DNA from: Prorocentrum cordatum
Taxonomy: Eukaryota; Sar; Dinophyceae; Prorocentrales; Prorocentraceae
NCBI GenBank assembly: GCA_963575745.1
Contig: CAUYUJ010004532.1
Coordinates: forward strand, 1 to 64,000
DNA length: 64,000 nucleotides
Direction of reading: 5' to 3'
The translations under genes were made by a program, and so were the position numbers. Below are positions 32,250-42,534 of the stretch, in pieces. The notes below the pieces were generated by a model. That model had not been told where the DNA came from. It ran no database searches and was given only the letters and a program-made list of their open reading frames with translations. Each line of letters starts with the position of its first letter. Position 1 is the stretch's first letter.

Positions 32250-32976
32250 GCAGGTACTTCACATGTGCCTCGGGTCTTGGCCCAACCCCTCTCCTGGGCA
32301 TGCCCTTCGGGCTCCCAGGCAGGGTATGAGGCAGGTTGGTGATGCCGTGTCTCTGGTGGTATTGATGGTGTTGTGTGCTGGGGTCGGTCGGTGCTGTCGG
32401 GATTGTATGCTGGCGTGCAGTTCGTGCCCCTACCTGAGGTATGCCTTACGGCTCCCATGCCAAGGGCGGTGCATGTACGGGCATGTGCTTGTCGTGGTGG
32501 CTTGCGTGTGTGTGTGTGGGTGCGTGCGTGCGTGCGTGCGTACGTGCGTGCGCGCGTGCGCGCGTGCGTTCGTGAATGCGTGCGTTTGTGCTGCGCGCCG
32601 TAGTGCTAGACAGTGCGCGCATGACAGAAAGCGCGCGGCGTCATGGTTGGAGCCAAAGCGGGCGACGGCTTGACACGCAGAAGTCAGCATGGCCGAAAGC
32701 ATTGGCAAGATTCGATGGTCCTCGACTGTTCGTTGACAAATATCACAATAGCAATACGAACGCGTGGCAAAACCGCATGTGCACGCGCAGAATGTGACGT
32801 GTAAGGCGTATGAGAAGGTCTGTCCGTAGTTCCGCTGCTTGGTCCGTAGGCGTGTGAAGGGTCCCGAGGCGCGGTGCGTGGCTGTGAACGTCTCCAATCT
32901 GTAGGCCGCGGCGTATGAATGTATACTGGTTGGTGCCTTTTTAACAGCGGTGCCCTGTGCCGTGCCAGTCCACTGG

Positions 32977-33956
32977 TTAAGTAGAACACACACGTGTTCT
33001 GATGGGCCTTGTAGCTCCAAGTAGTCTGGTTGTGGGCGCGCGATTGGCGGCGCCGCGCACCTTCTCTGTTCGTCCACAACGCACGCGGCCCAGGGCGGGT
33101 GTAGCGTCGACGCCCGTGAGGTGCGGAGTGCGTCTGCAAGATAGATAGTTGGTCAGCGAGTCCAGCTCTGAGCCCGAAGTGACAATGTGGCGCGGACCGG
33201 TCATGGAACTGAGAAATGCGCGGTCGTCGTCGCGTTGGAACTTGGCGCGGGTGCCGTTGTCTTCGTCTACATGGAACTCGTGCCAACTGTTTTTGTTGGC
33301 AGCTTATATTGTAGAGCGTATAGTTGAGGCTCTTCTCGGTGCCTTCTTCGTTGAAGTAGGCATGCCTTAGTCTTGCCATGCCGTTGTCGATGTCGCTGCT
33401 CAGTGGGTCCTAAGTGAGGTGCATGAGCGGCCGCCCTCGTACTTCGTGTTGTCTCTTTGTTGTCGTTGAATGGCTGCTTGTCCTGTCGGTAGTCGGGCTT
33501 TCTGTAGTAGGGCATGCAGGCTAGTGTCTATGACCAGTGCGTTGAGATGTCGGCATGCGGGGAGAATGTCTTCCAACCGTCCAGGTCTTGTTGGAGTCGC
33601 TGTTGTAGTAGCGTGACGTGCTGTCTGTTGACATCTGCGAGGCAGGCTATTGCAATGCGTGTCTGCATCTCGGTGCGTGCCCACCCTTCGGCAGTAGGCA
33701 CTGGTATGTACTCGTACCCCAGGCGCAGCGAGATGTATGCGCTGTACTTGTCGATCCCTGTGTCGTTTGTTATGGCCTGGCTGTTGGGTTGTACTTGCGC
33801 CCGTATTACTTGTGCTAAGTCTGGGTCGTGTTGTGGGCGTCGCGGTGCGCGACAGCTCTTGTTGTTGTTCTCTGCGTCGTGTCTTGAGTAGTGGTGGTAG
33901 GTCGTCGTCGCCGCCATCTTCGTCGTGCTCGGTGGATTGTCGGTACTGCTGTTCAC
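32977..33956 (-). pseudogene. Duplicated unknown ORF, copy 2
   Basis: Counterpart of 30830-31810 with the same TAG position (33528-33530), the same downstream ATG (33515), and an additional single-base difference at about 33288-33300 that shifts the frame after 'LPTK'. The stretch 'TGPRHIVTSGSELDSLTNYL' is retained, so decay of this site was independent in the two copies or follows an assembly error in a short homopolymer. Confidence 0.45.
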
Positions 33957-34565
33957 TAGCTGATATTCATTTCTTTTGTTCGCTGGTCGTCCGACTTCTC
34001 CGCGTAAGTCATGCGTATGGCCTATGGAAAGAGGCGCGTGGATCTAGTGCCTTTGCCCACTGGCCGACATGCACGGCATATGCGTCTGCTTCCGAGGGCC
34101 TGCATGGCGCCAAGTAGAATGATAATTGCCAACGTTGCACGGATCGTTTGTTTGAGCCGGGCTGCTACGGCATATAAGAAGAGGAGAGAACAACCTTGCG
34201 TGAGAAACTCCATCCGTCGTACATCGTGGTCCCAGCGGGAATTATTATGACAAGCCAACGCAAGGAGGAGATGTGTAATCGCTGAAATGCACTCTGTGTA
34301 ACCTAATTTGAGCCTGGTAACTGTACATGCCCAGTACCTGTGTACCAGAATGCCACAAGGTGTTGACATGCAGGTACTTCACATGTGCCTCGGGTCTTGG
34401 CCCAACCCCTCTCCTGGGCATGCCCTTCGGGCTCCCAGGCAGGGTATGAGGCAGGTTGGTGATGCCGTGTCGCTGGTGGTATTGATGGTGTTGTGTGCTG
34501 GGGTCGGTCGGTGCTGTCGGGATTGTATGCTGGTGTGCAGTTTGTGTCCCTACCTGAGGTATGCC

Positions 34566-35051
34566 TTACGGTTCCATGCCAAGGGCGGTGCATGTACGGG
34601 CGTGTGCTTGTCGTGGTGGCTTGCGTGTGTGTGTGTGTGTGGGTGCGTGCGTGAGTGCGTGCGTGCGTGCGTGCGTTCGTGTGTGTGTTTGTGCTGCGCG
34701 CCGTAGTGCTAGACAGTGCGCGTATGACAGAAAGCGTGTGGTACCAAGGTTGGAGCCAAAGCGGGCGATGGCTTGATACGCAGAAGTCAGCATGGCCGAA
34801 AGCATTGGCAAGATTCGATGGTCCTCGACTGTTCGTTGACAAATATCACAATAGCAATACGAACGTGTGGCAAAACCGTATGTGCACGCGAAGAATGTGA
34901 TGTATAAGGCGTATGAGAAGGTCTGTCCGTAGTTCCGCTGCTTGGTCCGTAGGCGTGTGAAGGGTCCCGAGGCGCGGTGTGTGGCTGTGAACGTTTCCAA
35001 TCTGTAGGCCGCGGCGTATGAATGTATACTGGTTGGTGCCTTTTTTAACAA
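34566..35051 (-). CDS. Cys/His-containing ORF in the duplication, copy 2
   Basis: 161 codons, also open in copy 1 (about 32430-32944). A central Cys/His cluster ('SYCYCDICQRTVEDH') could bind zinc. Toward the C-terminus the GTGC microsatellite is translated as repeated Thr-His-Ala-Arg. Conserved between copies only because the duplication is recent; no family recognised. Confidence 0.25.
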   Translation of the reverse strand: MLKKAPTSIHSYAAAYRLETFTATHRASGPFTRLRTKQRNYGQTFSYALYITFFACTYGFATRSYCYCDICQRTVEDHRILPMLSAMLTSAYQAIARFGSNLGTTRFLSYAHCLALRRAAQTHTRTHARTHALTHAPTHTHTRKPPRQAHARTCTALGMEP

Positions 35052-35064
35052 CGGTGCCCATGTG

Positions 35065-35600
35065 TGTCGTCAACATCAGTGGGACCAACAATGACATGGG
35101 AATGCAAACAAGTAAGATCTGACCGACACTGTGTTCCCTCTGTCGGCAAGAATGGGAAGCTTGAGATTGTGACTGGCAGGCTCGCTGTAGACGTGTATTG
35201 CTGTGCCTGGATCAATGATTCGGCTCCCGTTCCAGGTATGGTGCAGGCACACGAGAGTGTTCTTGTTCTGGTCGGCGGCGTGGGTGTATGCTACGTAGCG
35301 CTGGGGCTCGTAAGACAGATGCTCCTTGTGACAACTATGTGGGGCCCATGTCAAATAACAGCTCAGTATTGAAGACTCCTGGTCGTCGCATGCGCAATGT
35401 CACAAGAGCGAAGCTGTCTCCAACTGTTCCCAAAAAGCATACGAAGTGAGCTCCTATGTGCGAACCAGTAAGCAAGTGTGAGAGATGTGTGGTCACAAGG
35501 TGTGCCAATGTCTCATGTAGTACCTGTGCGTCTGGCATTTACTGTGCTGTGCAAGGCGCACGAGAAGGTCTGTCCCCCATCCCGCGGCTTATGAAGTAGG
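35065..35600. other. No gene supported
   Basis: A minus-strand frame of about 90 codons (35076-35354) is open but starts without ATG and has no recognisable domain. The right end (about 35546-35600) is a diverged third copy of part of the 2.1-kb unit ('cgagaaggtctgtcc', 'ggcttatgaagtaggcgtg'). Confidence 0.35.
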
Positions 35601-35605
35601 CGTGT

Positions 35606-35680
35606 GATCCTCCTCCTCCTCCTCCTCCTCCTCCTCGTCCTCCTCCTCCTCCTCCTTCTCCTCCTCCTCCTCCGCCTCCC
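35606..35680. repeat. TCC array
   Basis: About 70 bp of 'tcc' with 'tcgtcc' and 'ttc' variants. Confidence 0.95.
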
Positions 35681-35689
35681 AGGGGGGGC

Positions 35690-37065
35690 TGCGCTCGACC
35701 CCTCATGGGCCCCATGAGGTTGTGGCCCTCCACGTCTGGCGGCACCTGCAGCAGCGAAGCCTGGTGGGACCTGCGCGGCGCAGCCGTCCGCTGGACCACC
35801 CCCTGGGGGAGCAGGACGGTGGCGACGCCTGTGCATTTGTCGGGGAGACGTAAGACCCGGGTACGGGGGACTCGGAAATCCCCGACGAGGTCGTCAAAAA
35901 AATGACGAGGCCGAGCCTGCATTTTGACGAGGCCTCCCGCTGCAGACATCCCACGAAACTCCTCCTCGTCAAAATCCGAGGCGCGGTCGTCAAAAAAACG
36001 ATGGCGAACCCGAGTCCTGGCAAACCCGGGTCTTACGCTCCCCCGAATTTGGCGACACCGTGAGGACGGGGGCGAGGTCCCCTGACATTGGACCTGCGTT
36101 GTGGCGCGGCACCTCGGCGGCCGCCCTGCGAGAGTGGCGCCGGCTGCACGCGGGGCAACACTCGAGGCGGGGGCGAGATCTGCATGCATCGGCCTTGCGC
36201 GGAGCTCGGCAGCACCTCTCAGAGGCGTTGGGATGCGGCGGCAGTTGCGCGTCTGCTGCCACCCGCGGAAAGGGGGCGAGTCCCAGTGCTGACCTGCGTG
36301 GCGGGGCAGTGCGCTGGATCCCACTCGAAGCGCAGGGGAAGTGACGATGCGTGCGCGTGTGGCAACACGGGGGACGAGTTCTAGCTGGACCTACGTGGCA
36401 CGCAGATCCGCTGGAACTCCTGGAAGCGCATGCAAGAGGCGAAGCTTGTACGCTTGACAGCTCCCAGGGGGGTTGAGGTCATGATTGGGTCTGCCTGTTG
36501 CGCGACCCTCCGCTGGACACCCCAAGGGAGCAGGCAAGAGAGGGGACAGGTTAATGCCTGGCAACACCCCCGAGGAGGGGGGGCGGTTTGTTTGGACCTG
36601 CGTGGCGCGGCACTCCGCTGGACCCCCCAGGGGCACGGGGAGAGCCGCGACACCTGAGCGTTCGGCCGCACCCAGCAGGGGGCGAGGTCCAGCCGAATCT
36701 GCGCATGGACACCTGCGAGGGCGCAGCACCATGGCGGCAGGCGTGCGCCTGCGCACCCATACGGGCCGAGGCGCACTCTGATCCGCGTGGCGCGGCAGTC
36801 GCCCGCTGGACCCCGCAGGAGCCGGGGAGGGCGGGGGCAGCTCTGCGCACGGCAGCACCTGGCGGGGCGACGTCTGCCTCGGCCTGCCTGGCGCGGCGCT
36901 CTCTCGCGCGGCCTCGGGGCACAGGAAAACTGCGATGCCTGCGCGCGCGTGGCAGCGACCGGGGACGGGGCGAGGTCTGTGGCTGGAGCTGCGCGCGGCA
37001 CGGCTGTCCGCCGGACCCCCCACCAGGGGCGCGGGGAGGTGGCGACCTGCTCCGCGCTTGGCAGC
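35690..37065. repeat. Degenerate tandem array, unit roughly 100-190 bp
   Basis: The pair of phrases 'gacctgcgtggcgcggc...ccgctggaccccc' and 'ggcaacac..ggggcgag' recurs about eight to ten times with variable spacing. The long minus ORF extending into this region from 37.1 kb is open mainly because of composition. I regard it as non-coding satellite-like DNA. Confidence 0.6.
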
Positions 37066-37109
37066 ACCGTGAGCGAGGCCACTCTGCATCGACGGCCCGT
37101 GGGCGGGCA

Positions 37110-37581
37110 TCCCTGCGGACTCCTCGTCGGTGTCGTCAGACGGAAGGTGGTCAAGCTGGAGGGCTGCTTCCAGCGCTTCCACGGCCTTCAGCTTTACGTC
37201 CTCCACCTCGCTCGCCTGCACGTCGTCGCTGGATGTGGCTTGCTCGAGGTTCTCGTCCTCTTTCAACGGCTCCTGCCCTCCCTCGGCGACTCCAGATGGG
37301 GCCTGCTCGACGTTCAAATCTGGAGTGAAGGCCGCCTCCAACGCCTCAGTGGCTGCCTTCCTTATATCTTCGAGCTCGTCCCCGACGATGCTGGGCGGAG
37401 CCTGCTTGAGGTTCTGGGCTTCAGCATCCTCCAGATCATCTTCCTCTATTGGTTTGGAAGCCAAGGCTGCCTCTGGCGCCTCCGCGGTTGCCTTCTTTGC
37501 CTTTTCCTCGCCGCTTGAAGCTTCCTCAGGCGCCATCATCGCTACCTGCATGGCATCTTCCAAGCTCCTCTCCTGCCTAGA
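37110..37581 (-). CDS. Exon(s) of the helical-repeat protein family
   Basis: On the minus strand a pyrimidine-ending 'gtgttccag' precedes an open frame starting 'SRQERSLEDAMQVAMMAP'. It contains 'GEEKAKKATAEAPEAAL', 'ELEDIRKAATEALEAAF' and 'EVEDVKLKAVEALEAALQ', each a charged segment followed by an Ala-rich helix, separated by acidic linkers. This is the same pattern as the large exon at 47.46-49.40 kb. Downstream the frame enters the 35.7-37.1 kb array, so a 5' splice site probably lies near 37.1 kb. Function unknown; the repeats suggest amphipathic helices. Confidence 0.6.
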
Positions 37582-37584
37582 CTG

Positions 37585-38835
37585 GAACACAGCCGCGCGC
37601 ACACACCCACATACCTGTACATACACGTGTGTATACAGCGTGTACACATATATAGAAGCAGAGAGACGTCAGCGGCGCGCGGTGGCACGACCCCCGCCCA
37701 AAGATCCTTGAGCGCTTCTACTGGTCGCACGAGGTGTCGCCGACAACCCGTACCCCTCCCCCCGATGTGGGAGTGGGGAATGCCCCCCTCCCCTGTGGGA
37801 GTGGATGTGGGTCGCCCCGGGGGCGTCGAGGGCGGGTCTCCTTGTGGACAAGCATTCTCTGAGGATCCCCAACAGGATTCCCGATGGATTCTTCAGGGAT
37901 TCCTGAGTTTCCTAAGGGCTCCGTGAGGACTCCTCAAGGATTCCCCAGGCTTCCCGAGGAGTCACGAGGGGCTACTTGGACTTCCTGCGGTTTTCTGAGG
38001 GTTCCTCAAGGAGTCATTCGGAACCCAGAGGATTCCTGATATGCTCAGCCTCCGGACGAATTCTCGAAGGATTCTGATGATTCGTGAAGGCTTGCGCAAG
38101 TGATTCCCCCGACGCCGTGGTGGGCAGGCACTTGCGCGTACAATCTCAAGTGGGAGCACGCAGCATGCGTTCACAGCGCGCGCACGCACAACGCACACGC
38201 ACGGGCCACGCACGGGCGCAGATGCAGCCACGCCTTCCTGCAGCAGATGCGCGCGAAGAGATCCCTGATGTCAGGACCTTCGAAACGCACCGATCGCCGG
38301 TCTTTGAGCTTCCCGAGGCGTTCCGGGCTCCTGTGGGTCCCCAGCGCCGTCGGGAGATTAGACACTTCCCTGGGGAATCTGCCCGCAGCCTGGTTTCTTG
38401 TCTGATGTGCCTCGCGCACACACGTGCGATGAGAAATCGTGCCCCAGAAGACTCAATCTGGGGCCCCACCCTCCGCCGACCTTTGAGGGCCCCGCGAGGC
38501 CCCGCAGCTGCTCGGGGTCCCCCGCTGCCCACCGGGAGATGCGCAGCTTCCCGGGGGGGCACCTGCTGGCGCCAGCGGGTGGGGCTCGCACGGGGCACGC
38601 AGCGCGGGGGGTCGGCCACGGGGCGCGTCGCCGGCGGGCCAGAGGCGGGGCAGCACGGCAGCATGGGCCGCAGATGGAGGGGCAACGTGCGCACCCCCGC
38701 GCAGTCAACGGCAGCGTGGACCGCAGTCAACGTGCAGGTCGCAGCATAGGGTCGAGCTGCTGCAACGAGCGACGCCAGACAGGCAACGAAGCCATTCTGT
38801 GGCCCCGGAAGCAGAGGGGGGCGAAGGAAGGGGGA
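37585..38835. other. Mixed sequence with a short 'ggattcc' repeat; no gene
   Basis: At 37855-38075 the phrases 'ggattcctgagg', 'gaggattcc' and 'tcctcaagg' repeat irregularly. The rest (to 38835) is GC-rich, open on both strands, without a domain. Confidence 0.45.
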
Positions 38836-39215
38836 GCTCCTCCCCTCCCCTCCCCTCCATCCTCCATCCTCCTTCTCCCTCTCTTCCGTCCCTCCCTCCC
38901 TCCCCTCTTTCCGCCCCCCACCCCACCGTGCTCCTTGCTCCTTGCTCCTTGCTCCTTGCTCCTTGCTCCTTGCTCCTTGCTCCTCCTCCTCCTCCTCCTC
39001 CTCCTCCTCCTCCTTCTCCTGATCGTCCTCCTCCTCCTCCTCCTCCTCCTCCTCCTCCTTGCTCCTTGCTCCTCCTCCTCGTCCTCCTCTTTTTGTTGCT
39101 TGTTGCTTCTCCTCCTCCTCCTCCTCCTCCTCCTCCTCCTCCTCCTCCTCACCCCTTTTGCTCCTTCTTATCATTATCCTCTTTCTCCTCCTCTTCTCCT
39201 CCGCCTCATCCTCGT
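38836..39215. repeat. Pyrimidine-rich arrays (tccttgctcc and TCC)
   Basis: Seven or so perfect 'cttgctc' heptamer-type repeats near 38935-38980, followed by long 'tcc' arrays with 'cttgctcctc' interruptions. Confidence 0.95.
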
Positions 39216-39830
39216 CTTCACCCCCTGGCACTTACCCTGCCTTGACCCCTTTCCCCCCCTCATGGCGAGAGAAGCGGGAGGACTGAGCAAGCACATAGGG
39301 GTAGGACTAGTGATGCCGACCATGGTGCGGCCCCTGGACGTGGCACCCCCTCCCCCCCCCCCCCGCGAGCAGCACAACAGTCCGCTCGGACGCCTGCAGC
39401 AAAGTCAACCAGACGCCTCACCACAGACAATCTGGAGACCCAGACATCCGACGATGTTGGTTAATCCGCGGCCCAAGATGTCCGACCCTCTTCCCCAGGG
39501 GCAGGGCCTTCGTCCCGGATGCATGTTCGACTGTCCCAGTGCCACGAAGCGGCCCCCAGAATCGGGAGCGGCAAAGAGGGGGGCGTCAAAGAGGGGGGGG
39601 GGCGCAAATCATGACCAGCGGCATGTGCGCGGCCCAGCGGGGAGGCCAGGGACGTAACGAAATAAGAAGAGGCGCCATGAAATCTGGGGAAATATCATGG
39701 CCCCCGCCATGATATCCGCCCCCCCCCTAGTCATCACCCCCCTCTTTTCCGCCCCCGACAGAAGGCGACATTGGGCGAAAACGCCGGGATTGAACAAGCT
39801 GGTCCTTCGGAAGCCTGGGGACGTGCTGAG
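39216..39830. other. No gene seen
   Basis: Contains a C run near 39352 and a G run near 39593. No coding frame, and no repeat shared with the rest of the window. Confidence 0.4.
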
Positions 39831-39833
39831 GGA

Positions 39834-40015
39834 GGAGGGAGGAGGAGGAGGAGGAGGAGGAGGAGGAGGAGGAGGAGGAGGAGGAGGAGGAGGCGGAGGC
39901 GGAGGCGGAGGCGGAGGCGGAGGCGGAGGCGGAGGCGGAGCGGAGGCGGAGGCGGAGGCGGAGGCGGAGGAGGAGGAGGAGGAGGAGGAGGAGGAGGAGG
40001 AGGAGGAGACAGACC
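39834..40015. repeat. AGG then GGCGGA array
   Basis: 'agg' repeats change to 'ggcgga' hexamers at about 39890-39970 and back to 'agg'. Confidence 0.95.
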
Positions 40016-40076
40016 GGGCGCACAGAGCACTCACGGAGCGAGCCTGCCAAAAGCTTTGGGGCCCCGACGCCACCTC

Positions 40077-40169
40077 GCCACTGTGGTTCGTGTGCTGCTC
40101 GGCGTTCAGGGCCGCCTCCAGTGCGTCCACGGCCTTTTGCTTCACGCTCTGCACCTCGAGCGCTTCAGC
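40077..40169 (-). CDS. Exon of the helical-repeat protein family
   Basis: The minus strand has a strong 3' splice site, 'atctttcttcctag', followed by a frame reading 'AEALEVQSVKQKAVDALEAA' and 'LNAEQHTNHSGE', then 'gag' and 'gtggcg', a plausible 5' splice site. That gives a 93-bp exon (31 codons) holding one repeat unit. It sits between two purine arrays, which would then lie in introns. Splice sites are inferred by eye. Confidence 0.6.
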
Positions 40170-40194
40170 CTAGGAAGAAAGATGATATGCGGAG

Positions 40195-40542
40195 AAGGAG
40201 GGGGAGGAGGAGGAGGGAGGGGAGGACGAGGAGGAGGAGGAGGAGGAGGAGGAGGAGGAGGAGGAGGAGGAGGAGGAGGAGGAGGAGGAGGAGGAGGAGG
40301 AGGAGGAGGAGGAGGAGAGGAGGAGGAGGAGAGGAGGGGAGAGGGAGAGGGAGAGGGAGAGGGAGGGAGAGGGAGAGGGAGGATGAGGAGGAGGAGGAGG
40401 AGGAGGAGGAGGAGGAGGAGGAGGAGGAGGAGGAGGAGAGAGGGAGGAGGAGGAGGAGGAGGAGGAGGAGGAGAGGGAGGAGGAGGAGGAGGAGGAGGAG
40501 GAGGAGGAGGAGGAGGAGGAGGAGGAGGATGAGGAGGAGGAG
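40195..40542. repeat. AGG array, about 350 bp
   Basis: 'agg' repeats with a 'gggagagggaga' block near 40335-40380 and occasional 'gatgagg'. Confidence 0.97.
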
Positions 40543-40544
40543 TG

Positions 40545-41665
40545 CCGTGGGCCAGAAGGGCCCTGCGGGCAATGCCCTCCTCAGAGTTTTGTGATGTTCG
40601 CGAGGCGGGCCTGGATCCCGACCATTTCCCTGGGGCCGGCTTTTCATTCTGAGCCGCTCCTTGACGGTCCTGGAGCCGTGGAACTGCCTCCGAAGGCCGA
40701 CAACCATGCAACACGTGACGTCACGGCCCTTTTGCCACGCCAGGGTCTGCGGGGAACCAGTCCTGGGCTCCTTGGGACCCCCTGGGACTGGCTCTTCGTA
40801 CAGTGTCGCCTCGTGGCGGTCCTGGGGGCCCAGGGGAGTCCCGTCGCGCCCAGGGACCGACAGGACCCGCACGGCCTGTCACGTAAGTCCCCCCTGTTCG
40901 GGAAGTCCCTCCCCTGGGTCTGGACGGAGGGCGGGGGGGAGCGAGGGGTCAAATATGGCTCCAGGAAGGCCCCAGATGTAGACCAAGATGGCATCCAATG
41001 TGACACGGCATGGCCTCCAAGATGTCCCCAAGACCCAGGAGGCCGCAGCACCGCCACGAGACGGGCCCAGGTATGGGCACAGAGCCTGCTAATGAGACCC
41101 CCGAGAGGCCCAAATCATCCAACAACCTACAAATGTTCAAGTGTGTGTATGCCTTCTCGCCTTTTCGCTCCTGACGGGCTTCCGAGAGCTCAGGATGACT
41201 CCAAGCCCCCCTGAGGCAGCCCCAGGAGGGGGGCCCCTAAAGGCTCCAAGACAATCCCAGAGGTATCCAAAAGCGCCCCAAGAGGGCCCCACAAGATGAT
41301 TATCAGGCTACGACAAGACGCGGGAGGCTGATGAGTGCGGCCCCTCAGCTTCGAGCCAGAATCACTCACACACTTGCAGAGTTTGAACGATTTAGGCCTC
41401 TCGGGGGCATCCTTGGGAGGCTTTGGGGCCAAGATGGGTTCAATGATTTTGTCCTTCTCGCCTTTTCACTTCCGATGGGATTAGGCCTTAATTCGTGCCG
41501 CCCTATACTGTTTTCGATGGCCTCCAAGACGGCCCCAAAAGGGCCCGCAAGGCCTCGAAGAGGACCCCAAGAGAGCCCAAGATCGCCCTTACGATTCCCC
41601 AAGGGGCCGAGCGAGCTCCAAGATGGCTCTAAGAGGCACCCAGAGATTAGATTGCTGGCCTCTTT
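40545..41665. repeat. Degenerate repeats and diverged family 1 relatives
   Basis: Between 40580 and 40870, phrases such as 'cccgaccatttccctgg', 'cttttcattctgagccg' and 'ctccttgacggtcctgg' resemble the family 1 interior, without intact ends. From 40975 to 41640 there are irregular 'ccaagatggc', 'ccccaagaggg' phrases and two related segments ('ccttctcgccttttc' near 41150 and 41455). No gene. Confidence 0.45.
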
Positions 41666-41668
41666 GCT

Positions 41669-41909
41669 TCACTATCTGCGTATCTGGGGGAACGAAACGT
41701 GACATAAACATAAAAACTCTGAGGTCCGCGCCGCGGATTTCTTGGATCCGCGCTGGACCCCCCTCCCTGGCGCGCGGAGCGCGCCAAGGGCGGCGCTGGA
41801 GGCGCCGCCTGGGGGCCCCAGCGCCGATCCGAGAAATCCGCGGCGCGGGCCTCCGAGTTTTTTATGTTTATGTCATTGTCTGGTCCCCCTAGTCACTATC
41901 TGCGTATCT
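41669..41909. repeat. 17-bp direct repeats flanking the foldback element
   Basis: 'tcactatctgcgtatct' occurs at 41669-41685 and again at 41893-41909, exactly at the two sides of the 207-bp palindromic element. This looks like a long target-site duplication. Confidence 0.8.
41686..41892. mobile_element. Foldback (long inverted-repeat) element
   Basis: 207 bp whose halves are nearly complementary: the left begins 'ggggg', then 'gacataaacataaaaactc' and 'gaggtccgcgccgcggattt'; the right ends with their complements ('gagttttttatgtttatgtc', then 'ccccct'). The central loop is GC-rich. It has no coding capacity. A partial relative lies at about 50216-50256, and a weaker one near 62921-62975. Confidence 0.8.
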
Positions 41910-42069
41910 ACCACCCTCCTCCTGACAGCTGGTCTGCATCACTTCTGGGTGGGATGCCGAGGGTATGCGCAGCGTCCAGGGTTTTTCGGTGCGAAGCTGG
42001 CCCTGGCGACGAGGACGCTCCAGGAGGCCCAACAAGGACCGCGAGGCTCCCCAAAACCTCGACCCTCGA

Positions 42070-42240
42070 CCCCCCCCTCCTCCTCCTCCTCCTCCTCCTC
42101 CTCCTCCGCACCTCCTCCTCCCCTCCTCCTCCTCCTCCTCTCCTTCCCCTCCTCCCCTCCTCCCTCCTCCCTCCTCCCTCCTCCTCCTCCTCCTCCTCCT
42201 CCTCCTCCTCCTCCTCCTCCTCCTCCTCCTCCTCTTTCTC
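42070..42240. repeat. TCC array
   Basis: About 170 bp of 'tcc' with 'tccctcc' and 'tcctccgcacc' interruptions, next to the exon at 42245-42397. Confidence 0.95.
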
Positions 42241-42244
42241 GCGC

Positions 42245-42397
42245 GTGGCGAAGCCCCTGCGCCTCCTCCAGACTCTCTTCGCCCGCCGCCCCGCTGGGCG
42301 CATCCTGCTCGCGCGCGGCTGCCCGCTGCGCCTGCGAGGCCGCCTGCGCCGACTCCTCCGCACCTTCCCCTCGCTCGACGTCGCCAGGCGGAGCCTG
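42245..42397 (-). CDS. Exon of the helical-repeat protein family
   Basis: After an intron-like sequence ending 'gcattcgcagag' on the minus strand, the frame reads 'QAPPGDVERGEGAEESAQAA' and 'SQAQRAAAREQDAP', close to 'TPPGDVEREKGPEESTQTAS' of the 47.46-kb exon. It runs into the TCC (minus AGG) array, where the 5' splice site is unclear. The match at protein level between separate loci is the main evidence that this is coding. Confidence 0.6.
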
Positions 42398-42534
42398 CTC
42401 TGCGAATGCAAAACAACTGTTTCTTGAGATTGGTGTTGTTTGAGTTCAAACTTGGATTGGTGTTGTTTCTTGAGATTGGTGTTGTTGTTCTTTCTCGAGG
42501 CTTCTGTTTGAGACTGGTTTTGGAATCCACAAAC
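42398..42534 (-). other. Predicted GT-AG intron, 137 bp
   Basis: Minus-strand sequence from 'gtttgtggatt' to 'cattcgcagag'. It is much less GC-rich than the flanking exons and contains internal repeats of 'caacaccaatc' and 'aagaaac'. The double AG at the acceptor ('agag') is something I recall as frequent in dinoflagellate introns. Alternative donor and acceptor pairs of one to two bases are possible. Confidence 0.5.

Larger units (their letters stand above)
30810..32956. repeat. 2.1-kb tandem duplication, copy 1
   Basis: The segment starting 'gtgccgtgccagtccactgg' recurs in direct orientation 2147 bp downstream (32957). Identity is high by eye with scattered substitutions; the two copies also differ in the length of an internal GTGC/GTGT microsatellite (about 32505-32585 here) and by a 26-bp segment at about 31965-31990 that copy 2 lacks. 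A short diverged third piece lies at about 35546-35600. Confidence 0.9.
32957..35059. repeat. 2.1-kb tandem duplication, copy 2
   Basis: Partner of 30810-32956. It lacks 26 bp near 34108, where copy 1 has the missing stretch between two 'gcgcc' microhomologies, and has a shorter GTGC microsatellite (about 34622-34690). It ends at 'acggtgccca'. Confidence 0.9.
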
